From positions 1 through 64,000 of the forward strand of contig JBJXFQ010000130.1 in the NCBI GenBank assembly GCA_046155605.1: a stretch of DNA of 64,000 nt, read 5' to 3'. Below the pieces are notes generated by a model that was not told the DNA's origin, did no database searches, and was given only the letters and a program-made list of their open reading frames with translations. The translations under genes were made by a program, and so were the position numbers. Position 1 is the stretch's first letter, and the number at the start of each line of letters is the position of its first letter. Below are positions 53,676 through 64,000 of this stretch, in pieces. This DNA comes from JAEUIZ01 sp046155605 (GTDB lineage Bacteria > Planctomycetota > Phycisphaerae > Phycisphaerales > UBA1924).

Positions 53676-54728
53676 CTATGGACACCCCGCCGCAAAGACG
53701 TTGATGTAGCAGATGAAGTCGTTGACGTTGAGCGCGGGCGGCACGGCGCTCCCGTCGCAGTTGGCGTAGGTGTCGCCCACGGCAAACTTGTTGAGGAAGC
53801 AGATGAAGTCGTTGACGGTGAGCGTGGGCGGGGTCTTGGAGCCGTCGCAATCGGCGTAACAGCCTACTCTCATCGAGAGGCCGTGCGCCTGGCCGGTCGA
53901 GATGGAAACATAGCGCCATGGCGGCGGAGCCGGAATTGAGGTCGTCGATCCCCATGTGGCGATCGTGCCGTCATCGCGCAGGGCCGCGGCGAAACTGCCG
54001 CCTCCAGAGACGGCTACGAAGTTGTTTCCCGCCGGCGGCGTTGCTAGGCCGCCGGTCACATTCCCCCAGGCCACGAGCGTGCCGTCGGTGCGCACAGCGA
54101 AACTGGTGGCGAACGTACCGGTGCCGATGGCACGGAAGGTGCCGGAAGGAACATTGAGGTTGCCGAACTGGTTGTCGCCCCACGCCGCCAGCGTGCCGTC
54201 TGTTCGCAGCGCCAGGCCATGCACCGATGCGCAACTGACTGCCGTGAACTGTCCCTCAGGCACAGGATACGCGCCCGAGCCCCAACTGACGATGACGCCG
54301 TCCGAGCGCAATGCTACCGCGAAAATCAACCCGGCGTCGACCATAGTGTAGGTGCCAGTGCTCGGCACCGTGCTAGGCACTTGGAAGGTATTGTCGCCCC
54401 AGGCCGCCAGCGAGCCGTCCTCGCGGATGGCGACGCTCACCTGAGACCCCGCGCCCACGGCGATGAAGCGTCCCTGCGGCACGTTCAGCGCGCCCCGCTC
54501 GGGGTTGCCCCACGCCACTAGCGAGCCATCCGGGCGGACGCCGACGCTGTGCTGGTTGCCCGCGGCATAGGCCCGGAACGGGCCCTCGGGGACGATCGAC
54601 TGGCCGAATGAGTTGTTGCCCCAGGCGTCGACGGTGCCGCTTTGTCCATGAACCGGAGCGGTGGCGAGCACGCAGATCAGCAAGGCACCTGCGACGCTAA
54701 CGCTCGACATCGAAGAAAGCTCTTTCAT
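53676..54728 (-). CDS. RCC1-repeat exported protein with dockerin-like tail
   Basis: After a signal peptide (ending VHGQS) five to six RCC1-like blades follow, each with the pattern SVGVRPDGSLVAWGN or LALRTDGTLAAWGDN. A seven-bladed propeller would need a few more, so blade count is approximate. Two repeats, YADCDGSK and YANCDGSA, end FAAGCP. RCC1 propellers serve as protein-interaction platforms; no activity can be inferred. 350 residues. The start is taken as ATG 54728 (MKELSS). Confidence 0.82.
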   Translation of the reverse strand: MKELSSMSSVSVAGALLICVLATAPVHGQSGTVDAWGNNSFGQSIVPEGPFRAYAAGNQHSVGVRPDGSLVAWGNPERGALNVPQGRFIAVGAGSQVSVAIREDGSLAAWGDNTFQVPSTVPSTGTYTMVDAGLIFAVALRSDGVIVSWGSGAYPVPEGQFTAVSCASVHGLALRTDGTLAAWGDNQFGNLNVPSGTFRAIGTGTFATSFAVRTDGTLVAWGNVTGGLATPPAGNNFVAVSGGGSFAAALRDDGTIATWGSTTSIPAPPPWRYVSISTGQAHGLSMRVGCYADCDGSKTPPTLTVNDFICFLNKFAVGDTYANCDGSAVPPALNVNDFICYINVFAAGCP

Positions 54729-54766
54729 GTCGGCTTTTCTCGTAGTGATTCTGCATAACTGAAGAT

Positions 54767-56134
54767 TTAGGGCTGGCTTGCCTGCTGGTACTTGGTAATG
54801 AAGCACGCAAGATCGAGCGCGTTGAGCTCGCTATTTCCGTCGCAGTCGCCGTACCAGTCGCCCTGCGCAAAGCGGGACATGAAGCACGCCAGATCGTTCA
54901 CGTCCACGTCGTTGCTGCCGTCGCAGTTGACGTAGCCCGAGTCCAACTCATCAACGATGCCGATGCCGTGGTCGTAGCTGGCGGAGAACGCAAAGATCGT
55001 GATGCCGGTCGGCGTGCCGCTGCTCTGCTCGTCGAAATCCTTTCCCCACGCCCGCAGCGTGCGGTTGGGGAGTTGGATCGTAGTGTGGTGATATCCTCCC
55101 TTGATGTCGTGCAAGATTGTGGAAAACGGGTTCGGCGGCTCGTAATAGCAGCTGCCCTCGCACGCACCGCTCGCGAAGCAGGCGCAGCTGCCTGGGCAGG
55201 GCTGTAGTCCCTGGCACAGGGTTGTCACCGTTTGACGGCTGACCTGGCCGAACCCGTTGTTGCCCCAGCCACAGCTCGTCCCGTTCTGCGGAATACCCGT
55301 GCAATACTGTCCGTTCGCGTTGAGCACCAAGCCGTGCTTGTGGCCTGCCGAGAACTTGGAGACGACGCCGGTGAAAAGGTGCGAGACCTGGCACTGCTCG
55401 TTCGCCCCCCAGGCCTTGAGCAGGCCGTTGGTCTGCTTGGCGAGGCCGTAGTGCCCGGTGGCGGAGATCGCGACAAAGGCCTGGCCGGGGTCCGGTGCGG
55501 GCACGAGTGTAGGGTTATAGCCCGGATGCGGCGTTCCGCCACAGGTAAAGCAAGGGCAACTCGGGGGAGTGGGGCAAGGGCCGTCTCCACATGTGGACCC
55601 CTGGCCCCAGGCCCGGAGGGTGCCGTCCTGCAAGAGCGCCAGGCTCCAAAGCTCGCCCGCCGCGATCGCGATGACGGCGGTCAATCCGGGCGGGACGTTG
55701 GTCTCTCCGGGCCCCGAGTTCCAGCCCCAGGCGACGACGGTGCCGTCGCTTTTGAGCGCCAGGCTGTGGGTATAGCCAGCGGCCACCGCAACATAGTTGT
55801 TGCCAGAAGGAACAGCGGTCAATGGCGTTCCCTGTCCGCCCGGAGGCGTAGCACTCAGACCCCACGCGGCCAATGTCCCATCCTCGCGAATCCCAACGCT
55901 GTGGTAGATGCCCGAGGCGACCGCGATGAAGCGTCCGGTTGGAACTGTGCTTTGACCGAAACCGTTCGAGCCCCATCCCACGAGCGGGCCGCTCTGCTGC
56001 GCTCTCGCCCCCTCAACCCCGGCGAGCATCAGCACCGCCACGAGCACTCGAGTGAGTGAGTGAATGAGTGAATGAGTGAGTGAATGAGTGAATGAGTGAG
56101 TGAGTGAGTGAGTGAGTGAGTGTGAACGCTTCAT
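54767..56134 (-). CDS. RCC1-repeat protein with Cys-rich insertions and a repeat-bearing signal peptide
   Basis: A strong AAGGAGG precedes ATG 56134. The signal peptide is built of SLTH repeats (SLTHSLTHSFTHSLTHSLIH) encoded by a tetranucleotide tract, then a hydrophobic core (VLVAVLMLAGVEGARAQ). Six or more RCC1-like blades follow (GTVVAWGWNSGPG; DGTLRAWGQGS), interrupted by Cys-rich inserts (CGDGPCPTPPSCPCFTCGG; CASGACEGSC-type). The tail, YVNCDGSNDVDVNDLACF and YGDCDGNSELNALDLACF, is dockerin-like but ends QQASQP. 455 residues. Confidence 0.8.
   Translation of the reverse strand: MKRSHSLTHSLTHSFTHSLTHSLIHSLTRVLVAVLMLAGVEGARAQQSGPLVGWGSNGFGQSTVPTGRFIAVASGIYHSVGIREDGTLAAWGLSATPPGGQGTPLTAVPSGNNYVAVAAGYTHSLALKSDGTVVAWGWNSGPGETNVPPGLTAVIAIAAGELWSLALLQDGTLRAWGQGSTCGDGPCPTPPSCPCFTCGGTPHPGYNPTLVPAPDPGQAFVAISATGHYGLAKQTNGLLKAWGANEQCQVSHLFTGVVSKFSAGHKHGLVLNANGQYCTGIPQNGTSCGWGNNGFGQVSRQTVTTLCQGLQPCPGSCACFASGACEGSCYYEPPNPFSTILHDIKGGYHHTTIQLPNRTLRAWGKDFDEQSSGTPTGITIFAFSASYDHGIGIVDELDSGYVNCDGSNDVDVNDLACFMSRFAQGDWYGDCDGNSELNALDLACFITKYQQASQP
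56050..56121 (-). repeat. Tetranucleotide repeat tract in the signal-peptide codons
   Basis: About 18 units of a 4-base repeat lie in this 72-base tract (plus strand AGTG with some AATG variants). Because 4 is not a multiple of 3, three units encode SLTH or a variant. A gain or loss of one unit would shift the reading frame 20-odd codons after the start. The present length keeps the frame open. Confidence 0.85.
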
Positions 56135-56501
56135 CGCGACCTCCTTGGTGGTGTGGGGCTTGGCGGTCTGGCGGGCTGGTGTTCCCACCGCCGGCCTTGC
56201 CCATCGGTCCGAATCAACGCCTCGGCGATATGCCCTGCCGCGAGCAGGACCATCCCATTCGCCGTCAGCCTACCACATCCGGCGGACCTGTCAAGACCCC
56301 GGCCGATTTCTTTATGCCGCGCGACGGCCTCGTTGATTCCCGCTCGAACGCGGCCCACGCGATCGTGGAGGAAGGCAGGACGCGGTCGCAGAAGGGCGGG
56401 TTGCGGGTCGGCCATGACCGGCGTCCAAGCCCCGCGAGATCGCTACCGGGAATGCGATACGGGTTTGTCTTGGGGGTGGAGGCGGGCGATACTCCCGGTC
56501 C
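56135..56501. other. Divergent intergenic region
   Basis: It separates the RCC1 gene (leftward) from the ABC exporter (rightward) and is 367 bases long. It should hold both promoters, but no strong -35/-10 pair stands out. Open frames on both strands overlap each other and show no domain or ribosome site. Confidence 0.45.
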
Positions 56502-58340
56502 ATGTCGCCATTCTGGCAACTCGCGGGGCGGATGAAGCGGTATCGCTGGGCGCTGATCGGCGCGTTGGCGATGGCGCTGATTTCGGGCATGGGGCTTGGG
56601 GTCGGGCTTTTGGGGGCCAAGCCGGTGCTGGACGCGGTGCTGGGGAAGGGGAAGGAGTTGCCGGAGTTGGCGCGGGACTTGAACGCGCACTGGGCGGTGG
56701 GTGGGGCGATTCCGGAGGGGTGGATCGCGGCGCTGCCGCTGGGACGGTGGACGGCGGTGTGCTGGATCATGGGGTCGTTGGGGGTGCTGACGCTGGTGGG
56801 CGGCGTGACGAACTTTCTGCACGCGTACCTGGCGCTGACGGTGGTGAATCGGGTGACGGCGAACATCCGGCGCGAGGTTTTCCATCGGGTGCTGCGGCTG
56901 CCGCTCAAGGATGTGGTGGCGACGGGCCCGTCGGACATGGTGAGCCGGATCGTGAACGACACGGCGCAGTTGAGCGGGGGCTTCACGGCGCTGTTGTCGA
57001 AGGCGGTGGCGCAGACGGGGAAGGGCTTTTTCTCGCTGGTGGCGGCGTTCATTGTCGACTGGCGATTGGCGGGGTCGGCGTTGCTGGTGGGCCCGCCGCT
57101 GTTCCTGGTGATCCGGCGATTGGGGAAGAAGATCAAGCGGGCGTCGAAGCGGGCGCTGGAATCGCAGGGCGGGCTGTTCGGGGCGGCGGTGGAGTCGCTG
57201 CAGGGTTTGCGCGTGGTGAAGGTTCACACGACTGAGCGGTTTGAGGCGGGGCGATTCCACAAACTGAACAAGCAGTTGCTTCGGCAGATGAACCGGGTGC
57301 GGACGGCGCGGGCGTTGGCGAGCCCGCTGGTCGAGGCGTTGTCGATTTTCACGCTGGGTGCGATGTTCATGGTGCCGGCGTTCTACATCATCAAGAAGAA
57401 CCTCGATGCGGGTGATCTGATCGCGACGCTGATCCTGCTGTTCGCGGCGGGGGCGGGGTTCAAGCCGCTGACGGGGATTGTGAATGACATCCAGAGTTCG
57501 GTACCGGCGGCGGATCGGCTGTTGCAGTTGTTGCGGGCGACGCCGGAGCCTGGGCATGGGGCGCGGCTGCCGCGGCTGGGGCGGCATGGGGAATCGATCG
57601 AGTTTCGCGAGGTGACGTTTACCTATCCGCGTGCGGCGCGGCCGGCGCTGAGCGGCGTTTCATTGCGAGTGTCGCACGGCGAGCGGGTGGCGGTGGTCGG
57701 GGCGAATGGATCGGGGAAGACGACGCTGCTGGCGCTGGTGCCGCGGCTGTTCGATCCCGGGGCGGGGGCGGTGCTGATCGACGGGCGGGACATTCGGGAG
57801 GTGTCGGTGCGTTCGCTGCGTCGGCAGATCGGGGTGGTGACGCAGGAGACGGTGCTGTTTCGCGGGACGATCCGCTCGAACATCGGGTATGGGGCGGAGG
57901 GGGCGACGGCGGCGCGGATCGAGGCGGCGGCACGGGCGGCGCGGGCGCATGAGTTTGTGTCGGCCCTGCCGCGGGGGTATGAGACGGAGGTCGTCGAGCA
58001 GGGGATGAGCCTCTCGGGCGGTCAGCGGCAGCGACTGGCGATTGCGCGGGCGATTCTGCGAGACCCGGCGATATTGATCCTCGACGAGGCGACGAGCATG
58101 ATTGACGCGGAATCGGAGGCGGCGATCGCGGAGGCGGTGGCGGAGTTCACGCGCGGCCGGACGTGCCTGATCGTGGCGCACCGGCTGAGCACCGTGATCG
58201 GCGCGGACCGGATCGTGGTGATGGAAGCGGGACGGATCGTGGACACGGGGCCGCACGGGGAGTTGATGAAGCGGTGCGAGACGTATCGGCGGATCGCGGA
58301 GCGGCAACTGATCCAGGGTGGCGAGGCGGGAGGCGCGTAA
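56502..58340 (+). CDS. ABC exporter, MsbA-like fused permease and ATPase
   Basis: The 612-residue protein has six membrane segments starting YRWALIGALAMALISGMG. The ATPase domain has Walker A VGANGSGKTT, signature LSGGQRQRLAIARA, Walker B ILILDEATSMID and H-loop VAHRLSTV. An RVVKVHTTERFEAGRF-type coupling helix is also seen. It should export a lipid or hydrophobic compound. The next gene, on the other strand, ends 2 bases away. Confidence 0.92.
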   Translation: MSPFWQLAGRMKRYRWALIGALAMALISGMGLGVGLLGAKPVLDAVLGKGKELPELARDLNAHWAVGGAIPEGWIAALPLGRWTAVCWIMGSLGVLTLVGGVTNFLHAYLALTVVNRVTANIRREVFHRVLRLPLKDVVATGPSDMVSRIVNDTAQLSGGFTALLSKAVAQTGKGFFSLVAAFIVDWRLAGSALLVGPPLFLVIRRLGKKIKRASKRALESQGGLFGAAVESLQGLRVVKVHTTERFEAGRFHKLNKQLLRQMNRVRTARALASPLVEALSIFTLGAMFMVPAFYIIKKNLDAGDLIATLILLFAAGAGFKPLTGIVNDIQSSVPAADRLLQLLRATPEPGHGARLPRLGRHGESIEFREVTFTYPRAARPALSGVSLRVSHGERVAVVGANGSGKTTLLALVPRLFDPGAGAVLIDGRDIREVSVRSLRRQIGVVTQETVLFRGTIRSNIGYGAEGATAARIEAAARAARAHEFVSALPRGYETEVVEQGMSLSGGQRQRLAIARAILRDPAILILDEATSMIDAESEAAIAEAVAEFTRGRTCLIVAHRLSTVIGADRIVVMEAGRIVDTGPHGELMKRCETYRRIAERQLIQGGEAGGA

Positions 58341-58341
58341 C

Positions 58342-60095
58342 TCAACCGCGGCGCGAGCGGCACCAGTCGCGCCACATCTGGCGATAGGCGGCCTCGATGC
58401 GGCGCGTGAAGGATGGCGCGTCACAGAGCGCGGTTCGCACGGACTCGCGAAGGGAGGTTCGCAGGCCGCGACGGCGCGCGTGGTCGGCGGCGAGTTGGGC
58501 GGCGATGCGGATGTAATCGTCGGGGGTGTCGGCGGAGAGTTCGGAGAGTCCGGCGTGGGTGAGGAGGCTGCGGCCTGCGCGGGCGCAGTGGCGATCGCCG
58601 ACGAGGTTGACAACGGGGACACCCATCCAGAGCGACTCGAGGGTGGTGGTGGTGCCGTTGTAGGGGAAGGGGTCGAGGGCGATGTCGATGTCGGCGTACA
58701 TGGCCATGTGCTCGGCGCGACCCGGGGTCGGCCCTCGCAGTTGGAGGGCGGGATGGACGACGCCCTCGCGAGCGAACAACTGACGGCACGCGGAAGCGGT
58801 GTCGGCGTTTCCGAGGGTGGGGTTTTTGATGATGAGCCGTGAGCCTGGGACGGCGCGGAGCACTCGCGCCCAGAGCGCCGCGACGGGCGGCCCGATCTTG
58901 AGCATGGTGTTGAAGGAGCCGAAGACGATCGGTTGGTCGTCGGGCCTGAGGCTGATGGGCGGGGCGTGATGAGGCGGCGTGTAGCAGAGGAAGCAGCCGT
59001 CGAGGCGGATGAGGCGTTCGGTCTCGAGATCGTCGGAGCCCGGAGGGTCGGTGATGGAATCAACGATGCGGTAGTCGATGGTGGGGAGGCCGGTGGTGCC
59101 GTTGTAGCCCATGTGTGGGCCTGGATGGGGGCGGTTCGTCGCATGAGGACGGGGAGTCGTCCGAGTGGGCCGAGGCCGACGAGATCGACCATGATGTCGA
59201 TGCGGTCGGCGCGGATGCGGTCGAGGAGTGCGGCGTCGGGGATGGACTTGGTGTCGAGCCAGGACGCGGCACGGGCCTTGAGGCGCGCGGTGAGTTCGTC
59301 GTGGCCGAGGTGATCGTTGTAGTAGGCGTGGATGGAGCAGGTCGAGGGATCGTGGTGTCGGAAGAGGGATTCGATGAAGTGGCCGGCGGCGGCGTTGCGG
59401 AAATCCTGGGAGAAGTAGCCGATGCGGAGGGGACTGTCCTCGTCGGGCGAGTTGGCGAAGGGGCGCGGGTCTTCGGGAAAGGCCTGTGCGAGCAGCCTGC
59501 CGAGTTGGCGGGCTTCTTCGCAGACCTCGCGGCCGGTGGCAACGTGGAAATAGGCGACGGGCAAGGCGAGGAGTTCCTGCATCTCCCAGCGCGGCCCGGC
59601 GCGGCGCTGCGCCTCGCGGATGAGCGCGACCACGTCGCCCGCGCGTCCGCTGTCTTTGAGGCTCGGCACGGCGGCGGCGACGGCCTGGGTGCAATCGGGG
59701 GAGCAGAGGACGGCTTCGTGAATGAGGCGGGCGACCTCGTTGTGCCGACCGGCCTGGGCGAGAACCATGATCAGTTTGGGGTAGAGGCCGGGGTTGTTGG
59801 GCTGGAGGCGTTGAGCCTCGGCCCAAGGAGCGGCGGCGCGGTCGCGGGCACCCGTGGCGAAGTGGGCGTCGCCGAGGTGCTCGTGGCCTGTGGGGTCTTT
59901 GGGATCGAGAGCGATGGCGCGCTCGAACCACGAGGCCGCCTCCTGGAGCCGGCCCATTTGCCCGAGGAACATGCCGACGAGGTCGGTCGCGGCGCGATCA
60001 CCAGACTCGGCGTGTCGCGTGGCGGCGGCGATGGCCTCGTCGCGCCGGCCCTGCTGAAAGAGCGCGATGGCCTGCTGGAGTGAAGTCGTGCTCAT
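58342..60095 (-). pseudogene. TPR and O-GlcNAc-transferase-like protein, interrupted by one frameshift
   Basis: The N-terminal TPR region (LQQAIALFQQGRRDEAIAAA; GRLQEAASWFERAIALDPK) is in one frame. The catalytic GT41 domain (PIVFGSFNTMLKIGP, ALDPFPYNGTTTTLESLWMG) is in another. The switch falls at 59108-59110, where one more C on the plus strand would read QAHTWGYNGTTGLP, matching the family motif QVTWLGYPGTTG. The total of 1754 bases is one short of a multiple of three. The gene would make about 584 residues. It is either a sequencing error in a C run or a real mutation. Confidence 0.8.
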
Positions 60096-60168
60096 GCGGC
60101 GGATGTTATGACCGGATGCACCGAAGGGCCGCCGAGGGAGGAGCGGGGTAGGCAAGAACCCCGCAGCG

Positions 60169-62229
<2,061 letters not shown>

Positions 62230-62364
62230 GCGGCTCCTTTCGGTGCGGAAGCGCACCAGCGAGGCAGGGAACCGTACACGGGTGGCGCACGAGTTTCCGG
62301 GGAGGCGTCGAATCGCGGTGGCGGAATTCTGGTGCGAGGGTGTCGAGCGTGGCGGAGCAAAAAA

Positions 62365-62398
62365 AGCACCGACCGTCGACGGCGACGGTCGGTGGCAC
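62365..62398. repeat. REP-like 34-bp palindrome, copy 2
   Basis: The arms ACCGACCGTC and GACGGTCGGT are those of copy 1 (33050-33083), in the opposite orientation. Only two loop positions differ. A run of seven A residues lies just beside it (62359-62365). It sits between the reprolysin-like and M28 genes. Confidence 0.65.
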
Positions 62399-62418
62399 GA
62401 TGAGCAACGGAAGACGGA

Positions 62419-64000
62419 TCAGGTGCAGCCGACGGCGAAGCGGTTGAGGAAGCAGGTGAAATCGTTGACGTTGAGGACGGGGGCGATGGTGGAGCCGTCG
62501 CAGTTGGCATAGGTGTCGCCGGCGGCGAAACGGTTGGTGAAGCAGGTGAAGTCGTTGATGTTGAGGATGGGAGCGATGGTGGAGCCGTCGCAGTTGGCGT
62601 AGCAGGCAGCGGTGCCGCAGGAGAGGACGAGGTTTCCGGTGCCGGTGGCGGTGTTGAAGCCGCCGACGCGGATTTTGTAGATGTTGCCGTTGGTGACGTT
62701 CCAGGTGACCTGGGAGCCGGCGCTGGGGCCGCAGAAGTCATCGTCGCAGGCGATGGCAGTGGAGTTGACGGTGGGGCAGCCGGAGCCGGCATAGATGGCG
62801 ATCTTGGAGTCGTAGGTGGCGGAGCAGATGCTGGCGGTGGCGGTGCCGGTGCAGGTGGCGGTGTAGGTGTACCAGACGTCCTGGTTGATCTGGGCGTCGC
62901 CGCAGCAGAAGTTGCAGAGGAGTTCTGCGGGCCCGTCGGTGGTGGCGGCGACGGTGGTGAAGGGGGTCGAGCCGTTGGTGACGGTGATGGCGGCGGCGCA
63001 CTGGTTGTTGGCGGGGCCGGTGGGGGCGGTGATGGTGAAGTTGACGTTGGAAACGTCGAAGAAGATGTTGCCGACAGCAGCGACCTTGATGCGGGCGATG
63101 GTGGAGGCCGGCGCGGGGATGGTGACGGACTGGGAGCCGTCGTTGGGAGTGCTGGCGAGGAGGACGGTGGGGAAGGTGAGACCGCCGTCGGTGGAGAGGC
63201 GGATGGCAACGTTGGCGCAGTTGATGGAACCGGCGTTGGTGCCGCTAACGTTCCAGGTGACGGTCTGAGAGGAGTTGGCGGGCCAGGAGACGTTGGTGTT
63301 GGGGGCGGTGACGGCGAAGGCGGCACCGCTGACGACGGTCAGGGAGACATCGTCGGTGTTGAAGGCACCGCCGCCGGCGCGGTTGTCGCGGGCGACGACA
63401 CGGAAACTGAGGTTGCGGTTGGTGGTGGGGAGGCGCTCGCCCAAGAGCGTGGTGTTGGCGAGGAGGTTGGAGAGGCGCGGGAGGGTGCGGATGGGGTTTA
63501 CGGTGCCGATGAGGGAGCGGATGATGGGGCTGGTGCCGTTGTCGCCGGCGGCGAGGGAGATGGCGGCACCGAGGTTGCGTTGCTCCCAGCAGAAGGTGGG
63601 GGTCTGGCCGTTGGGATCGGAGCCGGAAGCGACGAGTTCGAAGGGGGTGTTGGCGGGGATGGTGTAGTCCGGGCCGCCGCTGACGGAGGGCCAGGTGTTT
63701 CCGGTGGCGACCTGGGTGTTGCCGTTGCCGGGGGCGACGGAAATCCAGGCGACGATCTCGTCGAGGCTGATGAAGGAGAAGTAGGGATCGCTATTGGGCT
63801 GGAGGTCGTCGGCACCGCAGATTCCGGCATAGCCCATGATGGTTGAGGCGCTGCCGGGCTCGTAGGCGGTGGAGGCGTTGCGGTTGCCGGAGCAGGATCC
63901 GGTGGGGGAGTTGAAGGTGTGGTTGCCGCCGAACTGGTGGCCCATCTCATGGGCGACGTAGTCGATGTAGAAGGGATCGCCGATGGGGCTGCCCAGTCCG
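62419..64000 (-). CDS. Reprolysin-like zinc metalloprotease with dockerin-like tail, N-terminus beyond the window
   Basis: The visible part begins YIDYVAHEMGHQFGGNHTFN, the HExxHxxGxxH zinc site of reprolysin-type (M12B-like) proteases. Later beta-sandwich domains (ITAPTGPANNQC, then QDVWYTYTATCTG with Cys pairs) resemble secreted planctomycete proteins. Two repeats, YANCDGST and YANCDGST, end FAVGCT. The start and signal peptide are off the right edge. 527 codons are visible, counting from the edge to the stop. Confidence 0.85.
   Translation of the reverse strand, partial: GLGSPIGDPFYIDYVAHEMGHQFGGNHTFNSPTGSCSGNRNASTAYEPGSASTIMGYAGICGADDLQPNSDPYFSFISLDEIVAWISVAPGNGNTQVATGNTWPSVSGGPDYTIPANTPFELVASGSDPNGQTPTFCWEQRNLGAAISLAAGDNGTSPIIRSLIGTVNPIRTLPRLSNLLANTTLLGERLPTTNRNLSFRVVARDNRAGGGAFNTDDVSLTVVSGAAFAVTAPNTNVSWPANSSQTVTWNVSGTNAGSINCANVAIRLSTDGGLTFPTVLLASTPNDGSQSVTIPAPASTIARIKVAAVGNIFFDVSNVNFTITAPTGPANNQCAAAITVTNGSTPFTTVAATTDGPAELLCNFCCGDAQINQDVWYTYTATCTGTATASICSATYDSKIAIYAGSGCPTVNSTAIACDDDFCGPSAGSQVTWNVTNGNIYKIRVGGFNTATGTGNLVLSCGTAACYANCDGSTIAPILNINDFTCFTNRFAAGDTYANCDGSTIAPVLNVNDFTCFLNRFAVGCT

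Overview
The window comes from a GC-rich planctomycete, most likely of the class Phycisphaerae. This is an inference from gene content. Nine proteins carry C-terminal dockerin-like tails, seven of them the paired repeat type NCDGST-x2-P-x-LN-x-NDF-x-CF-x-N-x-FA ending in GC(P/T) or close to it. Two more end in PEP-CTERM-like sorting signals. A TIGR03790-type protein, a DNRLRE-type protein and an atypical pseudopilin-based secretion operon fit the same group. Genes are dense, often overlap by 4 bases, and use GTG and TTG starts freely.

Layout. 1-0.5 kb: the end of an IS630-like element inserted at CTAG in a Kelch/dockerin gene. 0.5-4.2 kb: rlmE, a BatA-like von Willebrand protein and a ChaN-like lipoprotein. 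4.2-9.35 kb: an accessory island read leftwards (two HTH proteins, an ABC-type ATPase, a GNAT acyltransferase and an orphan large terminase) next to a rightward S24/LexA-like repressor gene; the two control regions share an operator-like motif. 9.6-13.4 kb: surface proteins, an Hpt plus response-regulator/GGDEF pair, and tRNA-Glu(CTC). 13.5-27.4 kb: mostly housekeeping (S9 peptidase, glycosyltransferase, SRPBCC, pseudopilin, acetyl-CoA synthetase, TlpA-like protein, RlmN-like enzyme, HD nuclease, CrcB, ABC exporter). 27.5-33 kb: three dockerin-tailed exported proteins and a lipoprotein. 33-37 kb: a long SucC-like protein, a PD-(D/E)XK-like gene and a threonine-dehydrogenase-like enzyme.

37.2-45.4 kb is one tightly packed operon for an envelope machine related to type II secretion and type IV pili: GspF, GspG, two further prepilins with Gly-rich tails, GspK, a GspC-like protein, GspL, GspM/PilO and a TPR lipoprotein. 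No secretin or ATPase gene lies beside it. 45.5-56.1 kb holds a polysaccharide deacetylase, a trypsin-like dockerin protein, a PEP-CTERM-like protein, a glycosyltransferase/methyltransferase block and two RCC1-repeat dockerin proteins. One RCC1 gene has a tetranucleotide repeat inside its signal-peptide codons. 56.5-64 kb holds an ABC exporter, a frameshifted TPR/O-GlcNAc-transferase-like gene, an M28 peptidase with PDZ domain, and a reprolysin-like metalloprotease running off the edge.

The most unusual parts are the ATPase/GNAT/terminase island with its shared operator motif, the dockerin tails on unrelated catalytic domains, and the repeat-bearing RCC1 gene. All calls rest on reading the sequence; no database search was run.
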